This document shows, in pieces, positions 24,101 to 34,540 of a stretch of 64,000 bases of DNA. The notes beneath the pieces are model-generated. The model worked only from the letters and a program-made list of their open reading frames with translations, did no database searches and had not been told where the DNA came from. Origin of the DNA: Eurosta solidaginis (taxonomy: Eukaryota; Arthropoda; Insecta; Diptera; Tephritidae); the NCBI RefSeq assembly GCF_040869045.1, contig NC_090319.1, positions 361,291,739 to 361,355,738 of the forward strand, read 5' to 3'. Made by a program: the position numbers and the translations under genes. Position 1 is the first letter of the stretch. Every line of letters begins with the position of its first letter.

Positions 24101-24345
24101 CAGAAAACAATTATCGTCCTAGAATCTAAGCCTCTACCAAATTTCACAAGGATTGGTAATGTTTTGTTCGACATATGGCATTAAAAGTATCCTAGACAAA
24201 TTAAATGAAAAAGGGCGGAGCCACGCCCATTCTGAAAATTTCTTTTATTTTTGTATTTTGTTGCACCATGTCATTACTGGAGTTGAATGTTGACATAATT
24301 ATATAATGTAAAGATATTAACTTTTCTTTTAAAATTTGACTTTAA
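18117..24345 (+). mobile_element. DINE-1/Helentron-like element C with giant minisatellite, 3'-truncated
   Basis: It starts AACAAGTAAGGAAGGCTAAG with the perfect GTTCGG-x6-CCGAAC hairpin. The minisatellite occupies 18230-23620. The arm then follows the same order as in element B (ATCATCTGTCGGGTACCGCT, the TTTCGATATCGAAA palindrome, GGGCGGAGCCACGCCC). It stops near 24345 after TTTAAAATTTGACTTTAAAC, so the last 600 bp or so and the 3' subterminal repeat are missing. Confidence 0.7.
18230..23620 (+). repeat. 130-bp minisatellite array, about 41 units, with higher-order structure
   Basis: Units of 130 bp repeat with little indel variation for 5.4 kb. Unit subtypes are recognisable by GAATTTGTTTGTACGATATG versus GAATGCGTTTGTACAATATG, and by AAATGAAAGTGTAAATGAG versus AAATGAAAGGTGTTAATGAG. 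Subtype order repeats: a run beginning near 20250 and ending near 21055 reappears at about 21690-22875, with extra units in the second copy. The array is non-coding. Confidence 0.95.
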
Positions 24346-26218
24346 ACAATTTTGTTCCGTTATTTGAACAAGATTAGCAATGTTCGTTTATTTCTTAATT
24401 CTTGCTCAGATGGTATTATGTAGTGATGTCAGACATGCGTTCAAATTCCAAAAACAAGTAAAATGCAACTCAGAAATTTTATTTAAAGGACCGGTATCAA
24501 ATTTGATACTTTAGGCATTTAAGGGTTAAAAAGCTCACGAACGATTAATAGCGCGTCATCGTGTAAAATTTCACAATCGTTTTTCATCAAATGAAGTTGC
24601 AGAATTTGAGCTAATTTCTCGTGTTTAATATTATAACCTAAAAGGGAAGTACAATTGAAATATTCAACATTTAGTTGCGAAAATTGAAAAGAACATTCAC
24701 GAACCTACCTGAAGACCTGAAGCAAAGAAATCGAAAGCACACACAATATTCAAGAAAGCTGAGCAGTAAGGAAGTGTTCTGGAGCAATATCTAGAGATAC
24801 AAATTTATAAAAATAAAGACTAAAACGAAGTGTGAAATTCAAAATACCTAGAAAAGATATCCCCTTATAACTTTCTTTCTTCTTTGGCGAAATTCTAAGA
24901 AAAATAAATTTATTTTGAAAAAATTTAGTTACAAACAAGTGTCTAATTTTTCTTGTCAACCGCGCAATTTAATAGTTTTGCTAGCGACAACAAACGAAAG
25001 AAATTCAAAAGCGCGCCTAAAAATCATATCCACACTATTAGGAATAAACTACATACAGAGTGTATGTGCCTACATGGTGACTAAAAGGAATAGAAACAAA
25101 AAGGCAATTCTTAGAGACCAATTGTACAGCGAGCAACGGGACATTCATATGGCTCAGTAGCTAAAGGCATTTGCCTTTGCGCTGATATGAATGTTGGAGA
25201 TTCGAGTTCAATGCTCAGCTCCCAAAAAAGCTAGCTCATGAAGAAGTGAAATTCAGAAACATGTCTTAATAACCATCGGCGTTTGTAAACTGTACAATTT
25301 TTCACTAATATCAATAACAAAAACCATTGTATAAAGCAATATGAGCAAAGCTCGCGAATTAAATACATATGATCAGAAAGAAATAAAAGCCATAGATACC
25401 GAATTTGAAGAATACATATTTCTAATTAAAGAAGGATCATCGATCCAAAGAAGTGCATAAATTTAAAACGGAAAAAGCTGACTTACTAAACAACCAGAGG
25501 ATTTTCAAACTGACTCATAGACAACGAAAATTGTAAGAAACTTGCAAATATTACAAAGAGTTTCAAGAGAGAGGAGCTCCAGCAGCAGCCATATTCCTGG
25601 CCGACCCACGTATTTCAAAAAAAAAACCAATAATTCGCAGACTTGTTTAGTATAACTAAAACAATTAAAATTTAATTTATCATAGGATCAGACGTTGTAA
25701 CGTGTACAGCAGTAAAGCTGGAATAATTTATTTCACCCACTGAACCAGTAATGTTAAAACTGATATAGATCAATATCCAGATGACGAATTAAATTGTGCT
25801 CTTCCGCAGAAGAATCAAATGCCATTGCATTATACAAGAATATAGGACAACCGAATGCCATTGCAAAATTATGAAACTTGAAGCAACAACAATAGCTACA
25901 GTTAAGCATATTTATTTGTAGAATTTGGTAAGCTGTATTATTATATCTAATTATATATATACAAATTTATATAGAATATTTTAAATATTTAATATGTTTT
26001 ATATTTTCAAATGTAAACTCCCTTCTCCGATTTAAAATTTGAAGCAATTTTGTGCTAAATTACTTTTGCAATTGACGTGATTTCGTTTTTGCTACTCATC
26101 CTGTTCTGAAAACAAGTAAGCAATTTATTTCATATTTTTCGATAAAACATTTTACTAATTTCTTTGCGCGAACATTGTCAAATAACATTAATTTAGTATA
26201 TTGTTATTAATAATGTAT
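24346..26218. other. Unassigned stretch, possibly old retroelement sequence
   Basis: An ATG-led frame near 25341 (MSKARELNTYDQKEIKAIDT, then a stop about 35 codons on) looks protein-like but I cannot identify it. It could be a gag remnant. The tRNA-like hairpin at 25141-25210 lies here. No other feature is supported. Confidence 0.35.
25141..25210 (+). ncRNA. tRNA-like / SINE-head hairpin with A- and B-box-like motifs
   Basis: ACATTCATAT at 25141-25150 pairs perfectly with ATATGAATGT at 25185-25194. Inside it AAAGGCA pairs with TGCCTTT. The segment also has an A-box-like TGGCTCAGTAG (25150-25160) and a B-box-like GATTCGAGTTC (about 25200-25210), with spacing suitable for polymerase III. It does not fold as a normal cloverleaf and has no clear acceptor stem. 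A degenerate tRNA-derived SINE head is the likeliest explanation; a functional RNA is possible. Confidence 0.35.
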
Positions 26219-27091
26219 TGTGACGAATATTGGCAACACTAAGGGATACTATCATCTCTAAGCCGATGCTAAGCAGTGACTTGTGTATGCACATCAACAA
26301 ATCAATCATTATGTCTACCCATATGTCCATACAAGCAGCGGTGGACAACGCACAAACAAATGTATATATCTGAGATACTCCCAAAAGTATGCATTCATTT
26401 GTGCAAGTATCACTCACATATACACGCGCATGGGGTATGAGAGAAGCTATAAAATCGTGCATCTGTAGTTATAGCTGAGAAATTTATAGCTGATAACTAA
26501 CTAGTAAATCCTGGAAATAGAAGCGCCTAGAAATATGTCGGCAAGGAAACCGGACAGTATAAAAGTGGCAACAGTTGAGGCACGACAATTTAGTTTGATT
26601 TAAGCACGCTATCTGTCGAGCAATAGAAGTGTTATTTTGAAAGTAGTCTAATAAAGACGAAGATTTAATGATGAGCTGTACGAGCTATACGCAGACATCA
26701 ACATAGTCCAGCGAATTAAAACGCAGCGGCTGCGCTGGCTAGGCCATGTTATGCGAATGAAAGATGATGCTCCGGCCAAGAAAGTGTTTCTATCGGAACC
26801 CGCCTATGGAAGCAGAGGTAGAGGGCGGCCCCCACTCCGTTGGAAGGACCAGGTGGAAAACGATTTAAACTCCCTTGGTGTGACCAATTGGCGCCGGTTG
26901 GCGGAGCGAAGGAGCGACTGGCGCGCCTTGTTGGACGGCCATAACCGTTTAGACGGTTAAGCGCCAATTAAGTAAGTAAATAAGTCTAATAAAGACCATT
27001 TTGCATTATCGAATATTGGAGTTATTTATTCAACAGTTTAGTGATTCGAACGATAGCAGAAGATTTGGAATAAGCGGAATTTTAGTAAATT
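26219..27091 (+). mobile_element. LTR (family L1) with an RTE-like insertion, right end lost
   Basis: It starts TGTGACGAATATTGGCAACA with GTAT before it. It runs through the shared ATTTTGCATTATCGAATATT block to ...GGAATTTTAGTAAATT, where it stops before the usual CGTTACA end. From there the sequence reads directly as gypsy reverse transcriptase, so a deletion probably joined LTR to pol at the shared AAATT. An RTE-like fragment at 26659-26982 is inserted in it. Confidence 0.75.
26659..26982 (+). mobile_element. RTE-like LINE 3' end with 14-bp target duplication
   Basis: The plus strand encodes RLRWLGHVMRMKDDAPAKKV through WRRLAERRSDWRALLDGH, ending in TAA at 26958-26960. This is the same protein terminus as the minus-strand copy at 513-786, but longer at the 5' side. 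The 3' end is TTAAGTAAGTAAATA. The 14-bp direct repeat AGTCTAATAAAGAC flanks it at 645-658 and 983-996 of the 26-kb block (26645-26658 and 26983-26996), a precise target duplication. The insertion hit the LTR polyadenylation-signal region. Confidence 0.85.
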
Positions 27092-27390
27092 ATCATCATC
27101 GATATATTCCGAATCATGCTGAATATACAAATACAATATATAAATTAATTAATAACACGAATAAGAAACAGGACAAAACATTAATTTGGGACGACGCATC
27201 AACTAAAACATTTGAATGTATAAAAGAAAATTTTGCATCTACGATATTATTGAATCATTTTAATAAAGATGCAAAGCTTTCTTTGAATGTTGATGCATCA
27301 AATATAGCGATTGGTGGTGTCTTACAGCAACATTTTAATGGCAAATCAGAGCCAATAAGTTTCTTTTCCAAAAAACTTTCACCATCACCA
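27092..27390 (+). pseudogene. Gypsy reverse transcriptase end / connection fragment
   Basis: RYIPNHAEYTNTIYKL is the post-palm block equivalent to the usual YRRFIPN motif. It is followed by LSLNVDASNIAIGGVLQQ (first RNase H Asp) and PISFFSKKLSPS. It stays open for about 100 codons, then ends abruptly at 27390 in the LINE insertion. The next residues of the domain are found at 31670. Confidence 0.88.
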
Positions 27391-28451
27391 TGGTTTTGGT
27401 ATTTCCGCAACGCATCTTAAGCGGAGCTATTTAGGGGGAAGAACTCAACGTGTCAAAATCGGCTCACAATTGTCAAGCCTTAAACCACTGCTGATTGGTG
27501 TTCCGCAAGGATCTATTCTATGTCCTTTATTGTTCAGTCTTTTCATTAATGACATCTTCCATATCTGTCAGCATGCCAATTTGCACGCTTACGCTGATGA
27601 CATTCAATTATATCTATCGGGAAGATATGAAAGGTTGTGAAAGGTTCAATAATGACTCAGCATCCATTTCGGCTTAGGCCACGAGGAATTAAGTGTGCCT
27701 TAATAGTGATAAGTCTTACATCCTCCCGATATCTAAAAAAGCTATAGCTTTCCCAAATATTTCTCCCTTATATATTGGTGTTAATGTTCTAAAACTGGTG
27801 TCAAAAGTGACCAATCTTGGCTTTATCATCAACAGTAGCTTGATATGCGATGATCACGTAAACTCTATTGTCTGCGTAAACTCTAACGTCAGCGGCATTT
27901 ACTCCTCCCCATGTTAGGAGAAATCTTGTAATACAGCTAATTTTTCCGGCTATATGCTATCCCGAACTGGTATACAGTAAGCTGAGCTCGCATTGTGCCC
28001 ATAAGATCGATGTAGCTTTCAACATCGTTACGCGCTCTGTGTTCGGCTTAGACAAATTTGACCATAATTCGAATTGGAGAACACGATTACTAGGGTGTGA
28101 TATAGCTGACTATCTGAAGGCCAGAAATTGTATTTTTTTCTGCAGACTTATTATATGTAAGGAACCTAGATATCTTTATGATAAGCTAATTTTTCCCAGG
28201 TCTTCCCGGATTCATGATCTGATTGTACCAAGCTATAACTACCTTACCTCCTCGCGTCTATTCTTTGTCAACGCCATTCGTACTTGGAACTCGATACCAA
28301 TGTCCATTCGCAGTAGTATTACTAGAAGCAACTTTAGGGCAGTTTTATATGCTTACTACCCGTAAAATACATTAATACTCTCAAGTTGATTTGTTCACAA
28401 GTTTCGCTGTCTAAATAATAATTTGTCTGTGATTATTGTCTTCATGCTATA

Positions 28452-31400
28452 TTTTTATACTCAGCTGAGCAGAGCTCACAGAGCATATTAACTTTGATAG
28501 CATAACGGTAATCCGTAACGGCATAAACTAGATATAGACTTCTATATATCAAAATGATCTGGGCGAAAAAAGAAATATATTTAGCCATGTCCGTCCGCCC
28601 GTCCCTAAACACGATAACTTGAGTAAACTTTGAGGTATCGTGATGAAATTTGGTATGTAGGTTCCTGGGCACTTATCACAGATCGCTATTTAAAATGAAC
28701 GAAATCGGACTATAACCACGCCCACTTTTTCGATATCGAAAATTTCGAAAAACCGAAAAAGTGCGATAACTCATTACCAAAGACGGATAAAGCGATGAAA
28801 CTTGGTAAGTGGGTTCACCTTATGACTTGGAATAGAAAATTAGTAAAATTTTGGACAACGGGGGTGGCAACGCCTACTTTTGAAAGAAGGTAATTTGAAA
28901 GTTTTGCATGCTGTAATTTGGCAGTCGTTGAAGATATCATGATGAAATTTGGCAAGAGCGTTACTCCTATTCCTATATTTAAGCTGAATAAAAATTAGCA
29001 AAATCGGATGACGAACACGCCCACTTTAAAAAAAATTTTTTTTTAAAGTAAAATTTTAACAAAAAATTTAATATATTTACAGTATATAAGTAAATTATGT
29101 CAACATTCAACTCCAGTAATAATATGGTGCAACAAAATACAAAAATATAAGGGCGTGGCTCCGCCCTTTTTAATTTAATTTGTCTAGAATAATTTTAAAG
29201 CCAAAAGTTTACCAATCCTTGTGAAATTTGGCAGGGGCATAGATTCTATGACGATAACTTTTTTCTGTGAAAATGGGCGAAATCGGTTGAACGCACGCCC
29301 AGTTTTTATACACAGTCGACCGTCTGTCCTTCCGTTCGGCCGTTAACACGATAACTTGAGAAAAAATCGATATATCTTTACTAAACTTAGTTCACGTACT
29401 TATCTGAACTCACTTTATCTTGGTATAAAAAATTACCGAAATCTGACTATGACCGCGCCCACTTTTTCGATATCGAAAATTACGAAAAATTAAAAAATGC
29501 CATAATTCTATACCAAATACGAAAAAAGGGATGAAACATGGTAATTGGATTGGTTTATTGACGCAAAATATAACTTTAGAAAAAACTTTGTAAAATGAGT
29601 GTGACACCTTCCATATTAAGTAGAATAAAATGAAAAAGTTCTGCAGAGCCAAATCGAAAGCCCTTGGAATCTTGGCAGGAATACTGTTCGTGGTATCTAT
29701 AATCTATCTATAAATCTTATTAAATAAAGTCGCTGTATGCCATGTATGCACATAACTTCACACAGAATACTCCGATTTTAAAACGGTTTTTTGCATTTGA
29801 AAGCTTAGCTACGTGAGATGGTACAGTTAATACAATTTGAAGATATATATTATATGGGCGTGGCAAATTGCCAAAATGTAGCAAAAAATCATAAAATTTT
29901 TGTTTACACAGCTACAACTCGTAAACGGATGGATGGATTTCAAAAATTCTACTTTTCAGTAACACTTTGAAATATTTACCTTCGATCTACATCAAAAAAA
30001 TACTTGATTCCTTTCTTATATCAGCCAAATTGTTTAAACCAAAGTAACATTTTTATCAAAAAATGCGTATGTGTGTTTGTTCGCTGTGAACTGTCTGCGC
30101 TAATTGCTTTTGAGTGAGGCTTGATGCGACACATACATACGTACATATATAGCATTCGCTGCGTTATTTAACTTCGGGCGTAGGTTTATAGGTATGTATG
30201 GATGTACATCACTGCATAGTATAAAACAAAGTCGCTTTTTCTGTCCCTATGTCCCTTTGAATGCTTAAAACTTTAAAAATACACAACGGATTTTGATGCG
30301 CTTTTTTTTAATAGATAAAGAGTGATTGAAGAGGAAGTAACGAATGAACATATTTGGCTGAAAATTGGTGGAGGGGTAGCTTAGAACCAGGAGACAGGCA
30401 TAGGCTAATTTTTATCCCGTTCTGGATAGGGTCTTGAGATCAAAACGTGGACGTGGGTAATCCTGGGATATGTTTGTACAATATGGGTATCGAATGAGTA
30501 CTTTGATACGAGGTATTTTTCGTACCCGCGGGTAACTAGGGTCACGAGATATAAGCGAAAACGTGGACGTGGTTACCCCTAGAATGTGTTTATAGAATAT
30601 GGATAACGAATGAAGGCTGTTGATGAGTGCTTTAGTACAGGGTAGTTTTCATACCTATTGGTGACTAGGGTCTCGAGATATAGGCCAAAACGTGCATCGG
30701 GGTAACACTAGATTGTGTTTTTATTTTATGGGTATCAAATTGAAGCTGTTGATGAGTGATTTAGTACAGAGTAATTTTTATACCGCTGGGTGACTAGGGT
30801 ATCAAGATATGGGCAAAACCTGGACTCGGATACCCCTAGAATGTGTGTGTAATATGGATATCAAACGAAAGTTGTTGCTGAGAGCTTTAAAGTAATTTTC
30901 ATTGTGATATTCGATTTAGTTGCATTAACCTGGCAAAACTGATAAATGTGCATGCGAAGCCGAAATAAAGACATGAATTAATAATACCCACATAACTATT
31001 TACACACGTCCTAGACGGAAAAAGCTTATTAAAATGTATGGAGATAGACCAAATTTAGGGCAGAACATCGTCTGACGGGTCTGCTAGTTACATATATAAA
31101 TAAATTAGCGGTACACGACAGATGATGTTTTGGGTCACCCTGGTCCACATTTTGGTCCATATCTCTAAAAGGCGTCCACCTATGGAACTAAGCCTCACTC
31201 CCTTTAAAAATACTTATTAACACCTTTCATTTGATACCCATATCGTACAAACAAATTCTAGAGTCACCCCTGGTCCACCTTTATGCCGATATCCCGAAAT
31301 GGCGTTCACCTATAGAACTATGGCCCACTCCCTTTTAAAATACTCTTTAATACCTTCCATTTGATACCCATGTCATACAAACACATTCCAGGGTTTCCCT

Positions 31401-31503
31401 AGGTTCATTTTCCTAGAAGGTGATTTCCCCTTATTTTGTCCCCAATGCTCGCAGCTGAGTATGTAATGTTCGGTTACACCCGAACTTAGCCTTCCTTAGT
31501 TGT
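28452..31503 (-). mobile_element. DINE-1/Helentron-like element D
   Basis: On the plus strand it begins TTTTTATACTCAGCTGAGCA and ends with the GTTCGG-x6-CCGAAC hairpin and TTAGCCTTCCTTAGTTG, so it lies in reverse relative to element B. Only about two minisatellite units are present (31130-31430). It carries a complete Helitron at 29696-31087. It is inserted in the 3' part of the LINE at 27391-31665. Confidence 0.72.
29696..31087 (+). mobile_element. Canonical non-autonomous Helitron
   Basis: A 1392-bp insertion begins TCTATAATCT and ends GGGTCTGCTAG, the 5'-TC / CTAG-3' ends of Helitrons. It lies exactly between A and T: removing it gives GTGGTA-TTACATATATAA, as seen uninterrupted at 53516-53530 and 59186-59200. 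A short stem (GCAGA...TCTGC) precedes the CTAG. The body at 30430-30920 contains about four diverged tandem units (AATATGGGTATC, TGAGTGCTTTAGTACAGGGT, CTCGAGATATAGGCCAAAAC). There is no coding sequence and no target duplication, as expected for rolling-circle insertion. Confidence 0.9.
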
Positions 31504-31705
31504 TTTATATCTGTATTTGTTTCTTTTTTCTTGTGTTATGATCTTGCCTAGATTTAAGAATTATCTGTATTTTTGCTGTTCCATGTTCCATATACTGTTG
31601 TACTATAAGGAATCATAGATCTCATTGTACTAATGTAACCTATCAATAAATGAAAATGAAATGAAACCAAATATAGTACATTTTACCGTGAGTTGTTAGC
31701 CATAT

Positions 31706-32601
31706 TGTGACGAATATTAGCAACACTTTTTATTTTTTTTAAGGGATGGTAGCGTGCTCCGCCTATCATACCGTATGCCCTGGGTTCGCACCCCGGGCAA
31801 AGCAACATCAAAATTTTAGAAATAAGGGTTTTCAATTAGAAGAAAATTTTTCTAAGCGGGATCGCCCCTCGGCAGTGTTTGGAAAGCGCTCCGGGTGCAT
31901 TTCTGCCATGAAAAGCTCTCAGTGAAAACTCATCTGCCTTGCAGATGCCGTTCGGAGTCGGCATAAAACATGTAGGTCCCGTCCGGCCAATTTGTAGGGA
32001 AAATCAAGAGGAGCACGACGCAAATTGAAAGAGAAGCTCGGCCTTAGATCTCTTCGGAGGTTATCGCGCCTTACATTTATTTTTTTTAAGGGATACTATC
32101 ATCTGTAAGCCGATACTAAGCAGTCACTGGTATGTACATAAACAAATCAATCATTATGTCAACACATATACACATACAAGCAGCGGAGAAGCATCGGAGA
32201 GATACGTACAAACACATGCATATATCTGAGATACTCACAAAAGTATGCAATCATTGGTGGAAGTATTACTCACGTAAACACGCGCATATTGCTATGCGAG
32301 AAGCTATAAACGTGCACCTGTAGTTTATAGCTGGTAAATTAGTAGTAAATTCTAAAAGAAGAAACGCCTAGAAGTGTGCGAACGAGGAAACCGAAGAGTA
32401 CAAAAGCAGCACAAGCCGAGGCATGAGCAATTCAGTTTGATTTAAGCAAGCCATTGGTTGTGAAGTATCAGTGTTATTGTGAAGTACTTTAATAAAGGCC
32501 ATTTTGCATTATTGAATATTAGAGTAATTTATTCAACAGTTTAGCGATACGAACGTTAGTAGAAGGTGTAAAATAAGCGGAGTTTCCCTAAATTCGTTAC
32601 A
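31706..32601 (+). mobile_element. Solo LTR (family L1) containing a SINE, ATAT duplication
   Basis: It starts TGTGACGAATATTAGCAACA and ends AAATTCGTTACA. ATAT lies at 31702-31705 and 32602-32605. Without the SINE (about 31741-32087) it is about 545 bp. Removing it rejoins the gypsy RNase H codons LLAI and YLNIKHFRYLLEG. Confidence 0.9.
31741..32087 (+). mobile_element. tRNA-derived SINE (family S), 5'-truncated
   Basis: It begins at GGATGGTAGCGTGCTCCGCC (A-box region), lacking the first 18 or so bases of the copies at 35825 and 39772. It has the B-box-like GGGTTCGCACCCC and ends in CATTTATTTTTTTT. AAGGGAT occurs at both ends. An extra TTTTTATTTTTTTT precedes the 5' copy and is not part of the LTR; see findings. 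Confidence 0.8.
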
Positions 32602-32605
32602 ATAT

Positions 32606-33034
32606 ATTTAAATATTAAGCATTTTCGATACCTCTTAGAAGGACGACAGTTTACCGTTTATACCGATCACAGACCCTTAATTTTTGCTTTAAGTTCAAAA
32701 ACGGAGCGTAGTCCGAGACAAGCGAGGTATCTCGAATGTATTACGCAGTTTGCAAACGATATACAGTACATTAAAGGAAAAGATAATTAGTGGCTGATAC
32801 ATTATCACGAACTTTTGAAATAGAAGCAATTAAGAATTTCGACCTAAACTTTAAAGTATTGCAAAATGAACAACAAAAAGATAGTGAATTGACCGAAATT
32901 ATTGCTAGTAATAATTGCCATAATCTTAAATTAATTAAAGTTTCACTTTTAAATTTCATTATCTGGTGCGAAGATTCGGATGAAAATCCAAGACCATTTA
33001 TTCCAAACAATTTACGAAAAACTGTATTTAATAT
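32606..33034 (+). pseudogene. Gypsy RNase H domain
   Basis: The domain reads YLNIKHFRYLLEGRQ, then TVYTDHRPLIFAL (catalytic Asp in YTDH), then RQARYLE and VADTLSRT. One stop replaces the residue just before VADTLSR. The frame ends at RPFIPNNLRKTVFN, where a solo LTR is inserted; the next codons (MLHGIVHPG) follow at 33573. Confidence 0.88.
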
Positions 33035-33569
33035 TGTGACGAATATTAGCAACACTAAGGGATACTGTAATATCTAAGCCGATACTAAGCAGTCATTTGT
33101 ATCTACATAAACAAATCAGTCATTATGTCTACACATATGTACATACAGCAGCGGTAAGTATGCAATCAGCAAAGTAGTTCTCACACATACACATGCATAT
33201 ATCTGAGATGTTCACAAAAGTATGCAATCATCGGTGGAGGTGTCACTCACATATACACGCGCATATGAGAAGCTATAAACGTGCATCTTTAGTTTATAGC
33301 TGGTAAACAAGTAGTAAATTCTGGAAGAAGAAACGCCTCGAAGTATGCGAACGAGGAAACCGAAGAGTATAAAAGCAGCACCAGCTGAGGCATGAGCAAT
33401 CAGTTGGAAATAAGCACGCTATTGGTTGCGAAGTATAAGTGTTATTGTGAAGTACTCTAATAAAGACCATTTTGCATTATTAAATATTGGAGTTATTTAT
33501 TCAACAGTTTAGCGATACGAACGTTAGTAGAAGGTTGCAAATAAGCGGAATTGCACTAAATTCGTTACA
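33035..33569 (+). mobile_element. Solo LTR (family L1) in gypsy integrase, ATAT duplication
   Basis: This 535-bp LTR begins TGTGACGAATATTAGCAACA and ends TTCGTTACA, with ATAT at 33031-33034 and 33570-33573. Its excision restores the integrase reading frame. Confidence 0.92.
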
Positions 33570-33573
33570 ATAT

Positions 33574-34540
33574 GTTACATGGAATAGTACATCCAGGTAC
33601 AAAGGCTACCCGTAGATTGATTGTTAAGAAATATTATTGGCCAAATATGAATAAACAAATAAATTTTGATCCAAAGAATGTATAAATTGCCAAAAGGCAA
33701 AAGCTCATCGTCATACAAAATTACAAGCTAAATTCCAATACCTAAGAGTAGATTCGAACATATTCATTTAGACATTGAGGCCCTTTACCTGTCTCTAGAG
33801 GACATCGATATATATTTACTATTATTGATAGGTTTACGCGTTGGCCGGAGGCATATCCGTTAAGAAACATTTCTGCAAATACTATTGCAAAGAAGATTCT
33901 TCATGAATATATTTCACGTTTTGGAGTTCCTTAGGAAATAACCACTGATCAGGGAGCTCAGTTTACATCGAACTTGTTTTCGGAACTGACAAAGTTACTT
34001 GGAAGTCACCATATAACGAAGTCTCCTTACCATCCTCAAGCTAATGGGATGGTAGAACGATTTCGTAGGCAGTTAAAATCCTCTATAATGGCTAGAAATT
34101 GTGCAAGAGATTGATACGAAGAGTTACCGATAATACTTGTTGGTTTGTGATCAACTTTCAATGAAGATATTTCGGCGACACCAGCAGAAATAGTTTATGG
34201 TAAAAATTTACGTTTGCCTGGGGATCTTATTGTTTCAAGTTCAGAGAATATAAGTTCATCGGATATTTTAAATAGTTTGCGCAAACATTTTGAGAATGTT
34301 CAATCGAATTTGCAACATCATCAAGATTCTACTGGAGTTTTTGTTCCAAAGAATTTAAAAGATTACCGATTAGTTTTTGGTCGTGGTTTAAATAAACATT
34401 CTTTACAACATCCTTATAAAGGTCCTTATGGAGTTGTATAAAAAGATGTTAAAAATTTTAAATTATAAATAATGAAGTTAAATTAAGTCCTATTGATCGT
34501 TTAAAACCAGATTTCATTGAAACAACTGTTCCTAATACAA
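33574..34540 (+). pseudogene. Gypsy integrase and C-terminal part
   Basis: The zinc-binding region starts HGIVHPGTKATRRLI and YYWPNM. The core shows [12 protein letters not shown] (first Asp), ITTDQGAQFTSNLF (second Asp) and YHPQANGMVERFRR (Glu), the D,D-35-E triad. Stops interrupt several places (for example after the zinc region and before the second Asp block). An open part at 34214-34441 continues the chromodomain-proximal region. DINE element F breaks it at about 34543. Confidence 0.88.

Larger units (their letters stand above)
27391..31665 (+). mobile_element. Jockey/CR1-like LINE inserted in gypsy, itself interrupted
   Basis: The reverse transcriptase starts at the SYLGGRTQRVKIG block. 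GVPQGSILCPLLFSLFINDI (about 27499-27558) and AYADDIQLY (about 27589-27615, the catalytic YADD) are intact. Stops follow, and a C-terminal open piece runs 28039-28365 (RNCIFFCRLIICKEPRYLYD...). The 3' untranslated region is split by DINE element D and resumes at 31504, ending AATAAATGAAAATGAAATGA. ACCA occurs at both ends (27387-27390 and 31666-31669), a possible short target duplication. Confidence 0.8.
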
